DNA of 64,000 nt from Spirosoma validum (GCF_014699035.1 NZ_JACXAA010000018.1:1-64000), one strand, 5' to 3'; shown: positions 33,084-43,576, counted from the first letter of the stretch. Translations and numbers: made by a program. The notes: generated by a model from the letters alone, not told the origin.

Positions 33084-33925
33084 TTACCATGGCCCCGTCA
33101 GGTTGGGGCTGTCAGCGTCACTTACCGTCAAGGTTCTGGTAATAACAGCAGCCGGACTACCCTCATTATAATTCAGGCTGGCGCTTTCGATGTTAGCCAG
33201 TACGGGGGCCGCCGTCGTAGCTTGAGTCCCGAACACGCGGATGTTATCGAAAGCCAGTTCTTCCGTACCGCCATTCTGGTCAACTTCCACTTGCACGCCC
33301 ATCGTCGTACCAGAGTCATTCATATTAAAGGTGAAATCCTGGAAGTAGTTGTCAACAAAAGGCGACTGTGGCTCATCAGAGGAAGCGCCATTGAGGTTAG
33401 TATCCTGTCGCAACCGACCACCCACGCCCACGCCAGCATTATCTCCCACGAACTGGCCAATCGTCACCCAGTTGCCGCCACTCACGCGGACTTTAATCCG
33501 CACGAAGTCGTTATTTTCCCAGTTGTTAGTCCCCTGGCCTATTGTCGCACCACTACTGAGCCCGCGCGGGTCAGCCAGCAGTACCTTGACCTGGATGTTG
33601 CTTTTGCTGACAATGTTGATGTCACTCAACTACACGTACCTGGGAGCGCGATCGGGCGCATTGCCGACCTGTCCTCTCACGCCTTCGCCCGCTCAAAACC
33701 AACTCCCGTCGGCACCAGCAGCAGCAAAAGTGGTATTGAACCCCGTAACCGGCTGCTGCGCCCGCAAAAAATACTGGGCGGTAAGGGTTGGACGGCCGTC
33801 AAAAGTGTTCGAGGTGTAGCGGGTCCCCTCACCATCAGTTTCGAAGGATTCCTGCTTAAGAATCGTCTGAGCGTGGTGCTCCAAGATATAATGAAAAAGA
33901 AGAGTAAGTAAAGTTGATGTTTCAT
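33084..33925 (-). pseudogene. Frameshifted and truncated secreted multidomain protein
   Basis: Three frames are needed to read it: a signal peptide (MKHQLYLLFFFIISW) in one frame, ESFETDGEGTRYTSNTFDG to GADGSWF in the next, and SDINIVSKSNIQVKVLLADP to EGSPAAVITRTLTVSDADSP in a third. The joined product resembles the N-terminus of long Cytophagales surface proteins with cadherin-like repeats. The frame ends soon after SPNLTG. It is a remnant; the long plus-strand frames here are shadows. Confidence 0.75.
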
Positions 33926-34849
33926 TAGTTTGGTAAAAAGAGGGTAAATGATGATTATGAATCGAACAGAGCAGCCCAGCTATTCATCTGGTCCTTAAAA
34001 CTATCATTAAATATACCTAAAATATCATAGGTGCAGCAGAATAAGTAATCTAAGAATCAAAAGAAGTATATCAGTGACAATACGCATGACTAATACATGT
34101 TCGAAAAGTTCAGCCACTTTTTTATAGTCGTTTTCAATCCGAATAAAAATCGTCTAGCGGCTCAAGATGCCAGGTACTTACATGCCTTGTAAATATTACG
34201 TCTCGTCAAGACGCGGAACCGATTGGATTCGGGCAGTGACCTTTTACGAGTTTACCCGGCAACTGACGACTTATAGCGTCAAGCAGATTGTATATTTACC
34301 ACAACGTATCCCCTGGTAGCCAGTGTCCTTTCGAAGAGCTGGAGAGTCTAATGCGCGTCATGAAGCAAGCTGTGGAAAGCATGTTGCAGAAACTCAATGT
34401 CGTTGAGCTTGTCACTCCTGATGAATCCAAGTACCAGAAGATGATCGCTCCTACTTAGCGGTTGAACCGATTGAATCAACGGGTTCAGATCATGTATTTT
34501 TCAATGACGCTCCCATTTTCGCAGTCGCCTGATTTTTAGTCTTCTTTAGAAAGTAGGACAGCATACATTTTACAGATAAACAGGCTCATTGCGTAGTCCC
34601 AACGCACAATTAAGAATACTTATTCCCGGACTCAATTGCGAAATCATTACCAAGGCATTCTGGAAGTATATTTAGCTCAGTTAGCGAAACTGAGTTAACT
34701 CAATTCATAATCGTGTAAGTAAGTTTACATTCTAATTCGCCAGTATCGCTTTTGCCAGCTTATATTCTGGAAAGCCTCCCTCGTCAATTTCCGTTACGTA
34801 TAGCCTTAGTACGAGCGAGCGAAAAACAGTAGTTACAGAGTATACATAT
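33926..34849. other. Decayed region with coding fragments
   Basis: No intact gene is seen. Around 34325-34458 a plus-strand frame reads CPFEELESLMRVMKQAVESM and then LQKLNVVELVTPDESKYQK before a stop, and 34168-34318 reads another short peptide in a different frame. These look like fragments of lost genes but could not be identified. CTCAGTT/AACTGAG near 34676-34694 forms a small hairpin. Confidence 0.4.
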
Positions 34850-35130
34850 CTTCTAAAAAAGGTAGAGGCCATAAACAATCTATTGCCAGATAGCTCAAAA
34901 GATGCGTACTTCCAGTTGGTCTCGCATCCGATCAAAGCCTGTGCCAGCCTAAGTACGATGTCTTACTACGTAACACTGAATAAGCAGGTGTATGATAATA
35001 AACTGAAAGAGTTATATACCGACGAGTCACTGCTTATGGTGGAAGACCATCAACTGAATAACGGTAAGTGAAATCACTTGATGAGCCAGCCCCACATCGG
35101 CTATTACCTGTTGGCAACAGCCTAATCGAG
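34850..35130 (+). pseudogene. Remnant of a GH115 alpha-glucuronidase
   Basis: The frame reads EAINNLLPDSSKDAYFQLVS, HPIKACASLSTMSYYVTLNK, then ESLLMVEDHQLNNGK, a stop, and NHLMSQPHIGYY. GH115 enzymes have a matching conserved block with K-W-N-H before an HIGY segment, so the TGA at the Trp position is a point-mutation stop. Upstream and downstream parts are lost. The neighbours are an acetylesterase and a CE15 esterase, the usual partners of GH115 in glucuronoxylan breakdown. Confidence 0.6.
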
Positions 35131-35454
35131 AGGATATAGCAGCCGTGCAGCATACACCGTTCGACTCAACGGTAGTGGACATAGTCTTCAGTGTGCCATG
35201 ATAGTGGATGGTGAAAGTTCACCATTCATCAGCCTTAACAAAAAAGACAAAGTCATCTGGAATAAATGGGTATCGAAGACTATTACTATCAAATCGACTA
35301 TCCGTAAAATCATTAATTTCTGAAAGCACACCGTAAAATTCTGGATAGTGATCACAGCATTATTTTGGAAAAACTGATGCTGGATTTCAGCGATTTTGAG
35401 CAAAGTTACCTTAGTCAGAAAGAAGCATTAAAACGAATTCCAAAAAACAAGCAA

Positions 35455-37395
35455 ATGTTATTCCGATTTACCTCTGCCGTTGGCCTGTGCCTCGCCAGTC
35501 TATTTCTAGCAACAGGCGTATATGCCCAACTACGTCTGCCCAAATTAATCAGCGATGGTATGGTGCTGCAACGGGACGTCACGCTCAAGGTTTGGGGATG
35601 GGCAACCCCTGGTGAACGAATCACCGTGCGTTTTAATAATAAGACCCATAAAACCGTAACCGAGACTAATGGACAATGGCAGGTAAAGTTGCCTCCTGTG
35701 GCATCGGGAGGGCCGTTTACGATGGAAATTGCGGGTAAGTCACGACTGGAACTAAAAAATATTCTAATTGGTGATGTGTGGTTTTGCAGCGGACAAAGCA
35801 ACATGGTTCACCAGTTGAATATTCACGACGTAACGTATGCCAATGAAATTCGGGAGGCTAACTATCCGCAGATACGGCAGTTTTTAGTACCTACCCTAAC
35901 AAATCTGCAAGTCCCTCAAGACGATCTTCCCAATGGGCAATGGAAAGCAGCCGTGGGCGAAGACGTTCGACTTTTTTCGGCAGTAGCGTATTTCTTTGCC
36001 AAAAAACTTTATGATCTCAATAAGATACCCATTGGAATCATCAACGCCAGTGTAGGCGGGACACCTATTGAAGCCTGGATGAGTGAAGAAGGACTTAAAG
36101 ATTTTTCTGCCCTGAAAACGACAATAGAAAAAAATAAAGATACTACGTACATCAATAGTCTTACACGAAGACAATATACAACAACCCAACCAACCGCATC
36201 CGTCGATTTAGGGCTGACAGGGAGCACAAAATGGTATGACGTTTCGTACATTCCCAAAGGCTGGCGTCCGATTAATGTTCCGGGCTATTGGGAAGACCAG
36301 GGCATAAAGGATTTAAACGGTGTTGTGTGGTACCGAAAAGAAATCGATATACCCGCTTCGATGACAGGAAAGCCTGCCAGAATTTTTCTGGGACGTATCG
36401 TCGATGCCGATGAGCTTTATATTAATGGCAAACCGGTTGGAAAGACCTCCTACATGTATCCTCAACGTCGATACAGCGTTGCAGCTGACGTATTGAAAGC
36501 AGGCAAAAACGTTTTTGTGATACGAGTCGTTAACAACGCCGGTAAAGGAGGCTTTGTGCCCGACAAGCCGTACTGTATTTTCGCCGGAACCGATACGATT
36601 GATCTGAAAGGAACCTGGCACTATAAGGTGGGTACGGTTTACCGACCATTTGCGGGTGGCAGCTTGGTCAGTGGTCTCAATGCCCAGAATCAGCCAACGG
36701 CGCTATACAATGCGATGGTAGCCCCGGAAAGTAGTTATGCGATAAAAGGGTTTTGCTGGTACCAGGGTGAAAGCAATGCGGGCAAGCCACAGGAATACGT
36801 AACGCTATTACCCGCGTTGATCAATGACTGGCGAAGGCGCTGGAAACTGGGACCATTACCGTTTCTGTATGTCCAGCTCCCGGGTTTTATGGATTACAAT
36901 TATCAACCGTCAGAAAGCAACTGGGCCATACTACGGGAAGCGCAATTTCAGGCTCTTTCGGTTCCGAATACGGCTATGGCTGTGGCGATTGACCTGGGCG
37001 AGTGGAATGATATTCACCCCGACAATAAGAAAGACGTGGGCGAACGGCTGGCTCTGGCCGCTATGAAAACGGCTTATAGGGAAAATCTCGTTTCTTCAGG
37101 CCCACTCTATCAATCAGTTGCGGTTGAAGGAAACAAGATCGTAGTTAGTTTTACGAATATCGGCGGGGGATTGCTAACTAATGATGGGGAGGAACTCAGT
37201 GAATTTGCCATTGCCGGTTCTGATAAAAAGTTTGTCTGGGCTAAAGCCAAAATCGAAAGCAACAAAGTAATCTTGTGGAGTGAGGAAGTGCCCAATCCTC
37301 AGTACGTGCGCTACGCCTGGGCTGATAATCCAGTTAATCCAAATTTGTACAATAAAGAGGGCCTGCCAGCCTCTCCTTTCCGAACGGACCAATAA
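35455..37395 (+). CDS. Sialate O-acetylesterase-type (SGNH) carbohydrate acetylesterase
   Basis: From ATG 35455 (646 residues) the protein begins directly with a signal peptide (GLCLASLFLATGVYAQ); the frame is open upstream from a TTG at 35365. The SGNH nucleophile block is DVWFCSGQSNM (Ser115) and the acid/His pair is in EWNDIHPDNK. A GH2-like jelly-roll is inserted (GVVWYRKEIDIP, ADELYINGKPVG). This layout is the SASA/YjhS class, which includes acetyl-xylan esterases. It removes O-acetyl groups from sugars in the periplasm. Likely in one operon with the CE15 gene 24 nt downstream. Confidence 0.85.
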   Translation: MLFRFTSAVGLCLASLFLATGVYAQLRLPKLISDGMVLQRDVTLKVWGWATPGERITVRFNNKTHKTVTETNGQWQVKLPPVASGGPFTMEIAGKSRLELKNILIGDVWFCSGQSNMVHQLNIHDVTYANEIREANYPQIRQFLVPTLTNLQVPQDDLPNGQWKAAVGEDVRLFSAVAYFFAKKLYDLNKIPIGIINASVGGTPIEAWMSEEGLKDFSALKTTIEKNKDTTYINSLTRRQYTTTQPTASVDLGLTGSTKWYDVSYIPKGWRPINVPGYWEDQGIKDLNGVVWYRKEIDIPASMTGKPARIFLGRIVDADELYINGKPVGKTSYMYPQRRYSVAADVLKAGKNVFVIRVVNNAGKGGFVPDKPYCIFAGTDTIDLKGTWHYKVGTVYRPFAGGSLVSGLNAQNQPTALYNAMVAPESSYAIKGFCWYQGESNAGKPQEYVTLLPALINDWRRRWKLGPLPFLYVQLPGFMDYNYQPSESNWAILREAQFQALSVPNTAMAVAIDLGEWNDIHPDNKKDVGERLALAAMKTAYRENLVSSGPLYQSVAVEGNKIVVSFTNIGGGLLTNDGEELSEFAIAGSDKKFVWAKAKIESNKVILWSEEVPNPQYVRYAWADNPVNPNLYNKEGLPASPFRTDQ

Positions 37396-37419
37396 ACGGT
37401 TTCTCAAACCCTAAGGATC

Positions 37420-38970
37420 ATGCAAAAATACTTGACGTTTGTGCTGGCTATAGCCCTGTATCACGAGGGCGTAGCCCAACAGGCTGTCATCGACAGTAGT
37501 AAGTACTCTCCACTCAAAACATTTTCGGCTATTCAGGATCAGGCGAATATGATGCAGCAGTTGGGGATCAGAAAGTTAAGGCCCGGTCCCAGTCCTAATG
37601 AGTCAGATTCTAACCATGCCAATTACGACGAAGCCCAGGCGGATCCCTGCCCGCAACTACCTGATATTCTCACAACCCGAAACGGAAAAAAAGTGACTAC
37701 GTCCGATCAGTGGTGGAAAGTACGTCGCCCCGAGTTGGTCGAGGATTTTGAACGGGAAATGTATGGTCGAATTCCTAAGAATGTACCGAAAGTAACCTGG
37801 ATCACAAAAGTTACGGACGACGAATTCGTAGGCCGGATTCCGGTGGTGGCTAAACAACTGATTGGTCAGGTTGATAACAGCGAGTACCCGTTGATCAGTG
37901 TGAATATCAACATGGTGTTAGTCCTGCCGCAGAACGTAAAAGGCCCGGTGCCGGTCCTCATGATGTTTGGCTTCCTACCCCCAACGTTACCAGCCCCTGC
38001 TCAGCCTTCGCTCGCCGACATGGAAAAAATCAATACGTCATTCAAGGAGTTGATGATCAGGCAAAATCCGGAGCTGAAGGCCGTTTTTGATCGATATCCA
38101 GCTTATGCTCCTATAACAAGACTGCCTGGCCCTAACTTCTTTGCACCATCTCCCACCGGCGATTCACCGCCAACTGAGCAACTATTAGCGGCTGGCTGGG
38201 GCTATTGCACCCTAGAGACAAGCACTATTCAGGCCGACAACGGGGCTGGCCTGACACGGGGGATTATTGGGTTAGTAAACAAAGGCCAGTCTCGTAAACC
38301 CGATGATTGGGGTGCCCTGCGAGCCTGGGCCTGGGGAGCATCCCGCGCGTTGGATTATCTGGAAACGGAACCACAGGTAAACGCGAAACAGGTTGGCATT
38401 GAAGGTGTTTCTCGATACGGAAAAGCAGCATTGGTTACTATGGCCTTTGATCAGCGTTTTGGTCTGGGGCTGATCGGTTCATCAGGAAAAGGAGGAGTTA
38501 CGTTGCAGCGTCGGGTGTTCGGAGAAGCTGTTGAAAGTATTGCCAACAGTGGCGGTTATCATTGGATGGCCGGTAATTATCTGAAATACGCAACTGAGGA
38601 GTCATCATTTGGTCGTAAAACGGGTTGCGATTTATCGGTTGACTCGCATGAACTACTGGCCCTTTGTGCTCCACGTCCTACCTTCGTCAGCTACGGTATA
38701 CCCGAAAAAGGAGACGCTAAATGGCTCGACCAAACCGGGAGCTATAAGGCCACGGTAGCCGCCGGATCAGCTTTTAAGTTACTTGGGGTCAGAGATTTAG
38801 GTGTAAGTAACGAATACACTACTGAAAAAATGCCTCCTGTACTGACTGGCCTGCTGGATGGTGAACTGGCCTGGCGTCAACATAATGGCGGCCATACAGA
38901 TGCACCTAATTTTTACTATTTTATTCCCTGGGCCAGTAAGTTGCTGAAGTATGAACGAACGGCCAAGTAA
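37420..38970 (+). CDS. Glucuronoyl esterase, CE15 family
   Basis: CE15 enzymes cleave the ester between 4-O-methyl-glucuronic acid of xylan and lignin. The 516-residue protein has a signal peptide (ending GVAQQ), the WWKVRRPELVEDFEREMYGR start of the family, the nucleophile motif G-V-S331-R-Y-G-K, and a C-terminal His in RQHNGGHTDAPN. The family motif usually has Cys before the Ser (GCSRxGK); here it is Val. The SRxGK core is otherwise intact. It belongs with the acetylesterase upstream and the GH2 gene downstream. Confidence 0.9.
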   Translation: MQKYLTFVLAIALYHEGVAQQAVIDSSKYSPLKTFSAIQDQANMMQQLGIRKLRPGPSPNESDSNHANYDEAQADPCPQLPDILTTRNGKKVTTSDQWWKVRRPELVEDFEREMYGRIPKNVPKVTWITKVTDDEFVGRIPVVAKQLIGQVDNSEYPLISVNINMVLVLPQNVKGPVPVLMMFGFLPPTLPAPAQPSLADMEKINTSFKELMIRQNPELKAVFDRYPAYAPITRLPGPNFFAPSPTGDSPPTEQLLAAGWGYCTLETSTIQADNGAGLTRGIIGLVNKGQSRKPDDWGALRAWAWGASRALDYLETEPQVNAKQVGIEGVSRYGKAALVTMAFDQRFGLGLIGSSGKGGVTLQRRVFGEAVESIANSGGYHWMAGNYLKYATEESSFGRKTGCDLSVDSHELLALCAPRPTFVSYGIPEKGDAKWLDQTGSYKATVAAGSAFKLLGVRDLGVSNEYTTEKMPPVLTGLLDGELAWRQHNGGHTDAPNFYYFIPWASKLLKYERTAK

Positions 38971-39137
38971 TAGTCGGTCAATTTCAGCCTGGCTCATTGA
39001 TAGATTACTACCCGTTGAATTCAATAGTTTACGCTTACACTACCCTGAATTTCCGTTTTAGATGTCAGTGGTTATACGTATATACGATAGCCAAACCAAA
39101 GATCCCCCCTACAACCAATGGGTTATCAACGTTTAAG

Positions 39138-41945
39138 ATGAAACAAAAAACGTTTCTCTCCTGGGCTTTTTGCTCCAGACTAATGTATGGTACGTTCTTC
39201 GTTTTTACAGCGATTATGTCCACTGTTGGTCAGGCCGTAAAAACTAATAGTACATCTGATGTCATTACGTCTATCAACAGAGAGCGTATAAAGCTCAACG
39301 AAGGTTGGCGATTTATGCGCTATGGCGCCGAACCCGATAAACTGCTCTATGATATTCGCCCACCTATACAAGAGGCAAATGACAGCAAAGTAGCCGACTC
39401 AAAACCTACTGAAGCGATCAAGTTAGAAGCAGGCGATGGCGTATTGAAAAAATGGATTCTACCAACGGCGAATGATTTTATCAAAAATCCCTCCCAAAAA
39501 CATATACGGCCTGCTGGCGAGCCAGGCGCAGATTTTTCGTTTGTAAAAGAAAATTTTGCCGACAATACCTGGGAACAAATAACCTTACCCCACGACTGGG
39601 CAATCAAAGGCCCGTTTTATGATGGTGATAAACCAGAAGTAGGGGGCGGAATGGGACGACTACCTAGCCACGGGGTAGCCTGGTACCGCAAAAAAATAAC
39701 TATACCGGCTACTGACCAGGGTAAAATCATTTACCTGGGTATTGACGGGGCTATGTCTTATGCCATGGTTTGGCTCAATGGACATTTGGTTGGAGGCTGG
39801 CCATACGGCTATAATTCGTTTCGTTTAAACCTCACGCCCTATGTGAACGTTGGCGGAGTCAATCAGATAGCGATTCGGGTAGATAATCCCAACCACTCGG
39901 CAAGATGGTATCCGGGTGGCGGAATTTACCGTAACGTATGGCTGACCAAAGTATCTCCCGTGCATGTGGCTCAGTGGGGGACGTTTATTACCACACCTAA
40001 CGTATCAGTAACCGAAGCTACCATTCACGTATCGGTACAAATCCAGAACAAAGCGAAAACTGATCAGACTGTTGACGTAAAAACCGAAATTTACGTACTG
40101 ACCGATATTGCCACTCGAACTCAAAAGCCTGTCGGTATATTCCCAGCTGAAAAAATCACCATAAAAGCTGGCGAAAGCGGGGTGAACGAACGACAATTGA
40201 TTCTCAAAAATCCGAAACGCTGGGGGCCCTACCCATCGCAAAAGCCTAATCTATATATAGCTCGTACCCAACTTTTAAAAAATGGTAAGCTGATCGATGA
40301 ATACGATACGCAATTCGGTATCCGAAAAATCGAGTTTAACCCAATCAAAGGCTTGCTGGTCAATGGTCAATCAGTCCGAATACAAGGCGTAAATCAGCAC
40401 CATGATTTATGGGCGTTAGGCGCTGCATTCAACATACGGGCTGCCGAACGCCAGCTTGAGTTGCTACGTGAACTGGGTTGTAATGCCATTCGAATGGCCC
40501 ACAATCCCCCCGCCCCCGAGTTACTTGATTTGACTGACCGAATGGGTTTTCTGGTCATTGATGAAATCTTCGATAGTTGGGAGCGAAAAAAAACACCTCA
40601 TGATTTTCATTTGATTTTTCCCGATTGGCATGAGCCAGACACTCGGGCGTTTATTCGCCGGGATCGGAATCATCCGTCCATCATGGCCTGGAGCTTTGGC
40701 AACGAAGTGGGCGAACAATACACAGATACCGCCGGAGCAGCCATTGCCCAAAAATTACACGATATCGTACACGAAGAAGACCCCACCAGACCTGCGTCGG
40801 CCTCCGAGAACTATGCCAAGCCCGATATGCCGTTTTCAAAAGTAATGGACTTTATGAGTCTTAATTATCAGGGTGAGGGGATTAGAGATGCTCCTGCCTA
40901 CGCTCACTTAAAAGGCATTCGAACATCACCATTATACCCGGCTTTTCAAAAAGCATTTCCGGATAAGATGATTGTGAGCAGTGAGACGGCCTCCGCCCTG
41001 AGTACACGTGGTTCTTACCTTTTTCCAGTGAGTACGGATAACTCGGCCCCAGTGGGCAACAGTACAGGAGGAAATCCTGAAACGAAAGAAGTAAGTGCCT
41101 ATGAACTTTATACGGCCGCGTTTGGAGCATCTGCCGATAAGGTTTTTGCTTCACAGGATCGTCATCCCTACGTAGCAGGTGAATTTGTCTGGACGGGTTG
41201 GGACTATCTGGGTGAGCCAACACCCTACTACACCGCTCGTAGTTCCTATTCCGGCATTATTGATTTGGCTGGTTTCAAAAAAGATCGATTTTATTTATAC
41301 CAATCGCGCTGGAGACCCGAGTTACCGATTGCTCATATAGTACCCCATTGGAACTGGCCCAATCGTGTAGGTGAAATCACACCTGTGCATGTGTTTACAT
41401 CGGGCGATGAAGCTGAACTGTTTCTGAATGGGCAATCACTTGGTCGGAAAAAGAAAAACGAGTTTGAGTACCGTCTTCGCTGGGATGATGTCAACTATCA
41501 GCCTGGTGAACTGAAAGTAGTGGCTTACAAAAAAGGGGGAAAGTGGGCAGAGGAAATTGTAAGAACCACCGACAAAGCTGCGAAACTGCTAGCATCCGTT
41601 GATCATACGAAAATCAAAGCTGACGGTGAAGACCTGGCCTTTATAACGGTAAAAATTACAGATAAAAACGGTCGAATGATTCCCGACGCCAACAACAGGG
41701 TAAGCTTCCGATTGCAGGGTCCCGGAGAAATAGTAGCTACCGACAATGGAGACCCAGCCAACCTGGTATCTTTTGCTTCACACGAGCGTCAGGCCTATCA
41801 TGGTATGGTGCTGGTGATTATCCGGGCAAAAAAAGGTACGGGAGGCCGCTTGTCTCTGACGGCAAAAGCCGATGGATTAGCACCAACTCAACTGGAAGTC
41901 TACAGCGAAAGCCTATGTCTGACGTGTACCCGAAAATTCCTGTAA
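39138..41945 (+). CDS. Glycoside hydrolase family 2 (beta-galactosidase/beta-glucuronidase type)
   Basis: From ATG 39138 the product has 935 residues with a signal-like start. Domains in order are the sugar-binding jelly roll (WLNGHLVGGWPYGYNSFRLN, WYPGGGIYRNVWL), an immunoglobulin-like domain, the TIM barrel with acid/base Glu in MAWSFGNEVGEQ and nucleophile Glu in VSSETASA, a DUF4982-type domain (AELFLNGQSLGRKK) and a C-terminal invasin-like domain (VDHTKIKADGEDLAFITVKI). The substrate is unclear; beta-galactoside or beta-glucuronide are the usual ones. An insertion of about 60 residues lies near the N-terminus (IQEANDSK...ASFVKENF region). Confidence 0.87.
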   Translation: MKQKTFLSWAFCSRLMYGTFFVFTAIMSTVGQAVKTNSTSDVITSINRERIKLNEGWRFMRYGAEPDKLLYDIRPPIQEANDSKVADSKPTEAIKLEAGDGVLKKWILPTANDFIKNPSQKHIRPAGEPGADFSFVKENFADNTWEQITLPHDWAIKGPFYDGDKPEVGGGMGRLPSHGVAWYRKKITIPATDQGKIIYLGIDGAMSYAMVWLNGHLVGGWPYGYNSFRLNLTPYVNVGGVNQIAIRVDNPNHSARWYPGGGIYRNVWLTKVSPVHVAQWGTFITTPNVSVTEATIHVSVQIQNKAKTDQTVDVKTEIYVLTDIATRTQKPVGIFPAEKITIKAGESGVNERQLILKNPKRWGPYPSQKPNLYIARTQLLKNGKLIDEYDTQFGIRKIEFNPIKGLLVNGQSVRIQGVNQHHDLWALGAAFNIRAAERQLELLRELGCNAIRMAHNPPAPELLDLTDRMGFLVIDEIFDSWERKKTPHDFHLIFPDWHEPDTRAFIRRDRNHPSIMAWSFGNEVGEQYTDTAGAAIAQKLHDIVHEEDPTRPASASENYAKPDMPFSKVMDFMSLNYQGEGIRDAPAYAHLKGIRTSPLYPAFQKAFPDKMIVSSETASALSTRGSYLFPVSTDNSAPVGNSTGGNPETKEVSAYELYTAAFGASADKVFASQDRHPYVAGEFVWTGWDYLGEPTPYYTARSSYSGIIDLAGFKKDRFYLYQSRWRPELPIAHIVPHWNWPNRVGEITPVHVFTSGDEAELFLNGQSLGRKKKNEFEYRLRWDDVNYQPGELKVVAYKKGGKWAEEIVRTTDKAAKLLASVDHTKIKADGEDLAFITVKITDKNGRMIPDANNRVSFRLQGPGEIVATDNGDPANLVSFASHERQAYHGMVLVIIRAKKGTGGRLSLTAKADGLAPTQLEVYSESLCLTCTRKFL

Positions 41946-41991
41946 TGCTGTTGCTAAACAGCAATATTATACCCAATTCATATACGCAAAC

Positions 41992-42147
41992 TTACCATTT
42001 AATTACTTCGGGCTGCCTGCGAAAGCTCAACGTAATGCAGAACATTTTACCATATTGAGCCTCTAATTCCAGCTTCATCACTAATGCTTCACCATAGGTT
42101 TTGTGACGCGTTGTAAAACGGAGCCCGTCAGCTACAATCACTAATAG
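41992..42147 (-). pseudogene. Unidentified C-terminal coding fragment
   Basis: The minus strand reads ADGLRFTTRHKTYGEALVMK and then LELEAQYGKMFCITLSFRRQ before a stop. Its composition looks like real protein, but no start or upstream part exists. It is possibly the end of a lost transposase or enzyme gene. The rest of 41946-42534 is AT-rich with no gene. Confidence 0.35.
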
Positions 42148-42534
42148 ATATGGGTACATCGATAAAAATTAGAGTGGTTGACTAAGTTGATCCAGTAATA
42201 AGCAAGATGAGTGTGGATCGTATATTAATGAGGATGTGTGTGAAAGTAGTGCTCTCAAAAATAATATAACCAAAATAGCATATGGCCAATTTGAAGACAA
42301 CGCAAATCTACTAAACGGTTACCTATTTTATAGTAACACTAAATGGTTTTCTCAAACAAGAAGTAGTATATACCTGGTAAATTCTTTGAATAGAAGGCCA
42401 ATAATACACCACTTAGTAAATCAGTGCATTAACTTAACCTATTTATAGTCAAGAGAATATCATGCGTAAGCACATACATTCATTTTTGACAATTATCTAA
42501 CCTAAACGTAGGTATATGTCAAAAAAAAGTAACT

Positions 42535-42930
42535 AATTATGAAGAAATTATTCGTCAATACCTTTCTTAGAACACAATGAATGCTTTGAGAAACGTTATA
42601 GACGGTACGTCGACAAAGTTTACCAGCAGTGTTTATATATGATCAGAGACGCTGAACAGACCCAGGATTTTAACCAGGATGTATTTACGATAGCTTTTAG
42701 TAAACTGGAAGCCTTTCAAAAGCGGTCTAGTTTCTCTACTGCCCGGCTGGATCAACGCTATCGCCCATAATTGTTACTCCGATTAATTACGCTTGGTCAA
42801 ATAACTCAACACAACTTCAATTGATGAAAGGCGGGAAAACTGCTTAAGTGAGCCAGATGAAATATTGGCAGAAGAGGAGCGCTTCGAACTAGCGCGTCAG
42901 GCATTGGAAAGTTTGCCAATCCAGGTTTAA
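42535..42930 (+). pseudogene. Decayed ECF sigma factor (relative of 9825-10376)
   Basis: Joined frames read EEIIRQYLS, CFEKRYRRYVDKVYQQCLYM, AEQTQDFNQDVFTIAFSKLE and SSFST, then after a small insertion WINAIAHN and a stop, and later RFELARQALESLPIQ. These match the intact sigma gene at 9825 up to the start of region 4, where it ends. Several stops and frameshifts make it non-functional. As in the island, an ArsR gene lies convergently downstream. 42931-43180 shows no gene. Confidence 0.82.
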
Positions 42931-43180
42931 TACCTTTCGTAAAATCCTACCCAATTTACCGTCAGTCGTTGAACGGATTTACCACTCGTTGAAGCTAATA
43001 ACGTAGCGAGCTTAGACCGAATCCCATCTCTAGGAAATACGGAAATATATCAAGGTGATACAGGAAGAGCCTTAGAGGTAGTCCGATTGATAGTTCTTTT
43101 TTTCAATTGTTGAGCGGATACAGTATGATCACCTCACGATGAACTCAGTTCTAAGCTAAGCTTTTGCCACCCTATTTTCC

Positions 43181-43474
43181 CTAATGCATTGGTTTATTTA
43201 ATAATAACTTAACTGCTTCAGCAAAAGTCGTATCGGCTAAGCTATAATAGATTTCTTTCCCTCGTCTGACATTATTAAGCAGTCCTCTGTCTTTCATCTT
43301 GATCAAATGATGAGACAATGCCGATTGATCAATCTTCAATTGAGTTTGTAAAGTTGAAACATTAATAGAAGGCTGTTCAATCAGGACCAGTAAAACCCGT
43401 AATCGGATTGGATGAGCAATTGTTTTGAGCAATTCGGCAGCCTGCTCTGTGCTTTGAGAATTAGTTGACGGCAT
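43181..43474 (-). CDS. ArsR-family winged-helix transcriptional regulator (paralogue)
   Basis: The 97-residue protein shares LLKTIAHPxRLRxLLxL, the SALSHHLIKMKDRGLL helix-turn-helix and the YYSLAD wing with the 10655-10945 protein. No metal-binding Cys motif is present. The gene is intact although the neighbouring sigma gene has decayed. A 30-bp dyad just upstream (43547-43576) is a good operator candidate. Confidence 0.88.
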   Translation of the reverse strand: MPSTNSQSTEQAAELLKTIAHPIRLRVLLVLIEQPSINVSTLQTQLKIDQSALSHHLIKMKDRGLLNNVRRGKEIYYSLADTTFAEAVKLLLNKPMH

Positions 43475-43546
43475 CGCAATAAAAGAGATTAAGCAAGCTA
43501 CAATATCTGATGCATGAAAGCAACAACATTCGGTTCATTTTTATTT

Positions 43547-43576
43547 TACTATTCATCATTGTAATGTATTATAGTA
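43547..43576. promoter_or_regulatory. Candidate ArsR operator (30-bp dyad)
   Basis: TACTAT-TCAT-CATT is mirrored by AATG-TATT-ATAGTA around a central GT, 73-102 nt upstream of the ArsR start. The TACTAT/ATAGTA arms match the dyad of the paralogue at 10996-11027. Confidence 0.55.

Noticed and set aside
33081..33911. Long plus-strand reading frames opposite the minus-strand remnant
   Set aside because: Their translations are Arg/Pro/Ser-rich with no domain. The minus strand carries recognisable secreted-protein sequence, so these are shadow frames.
34732..34935. Minus-strand frame of 67 residues
   Set aside because: It lies opposite the GH115-like remnant frame and has no protein-like features of its own.
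42236..42448. 70-residue plus-strand frame
   Set aside because: It is AT-rich, has no conserved motif or upstream signal, and lies in a decayed region.
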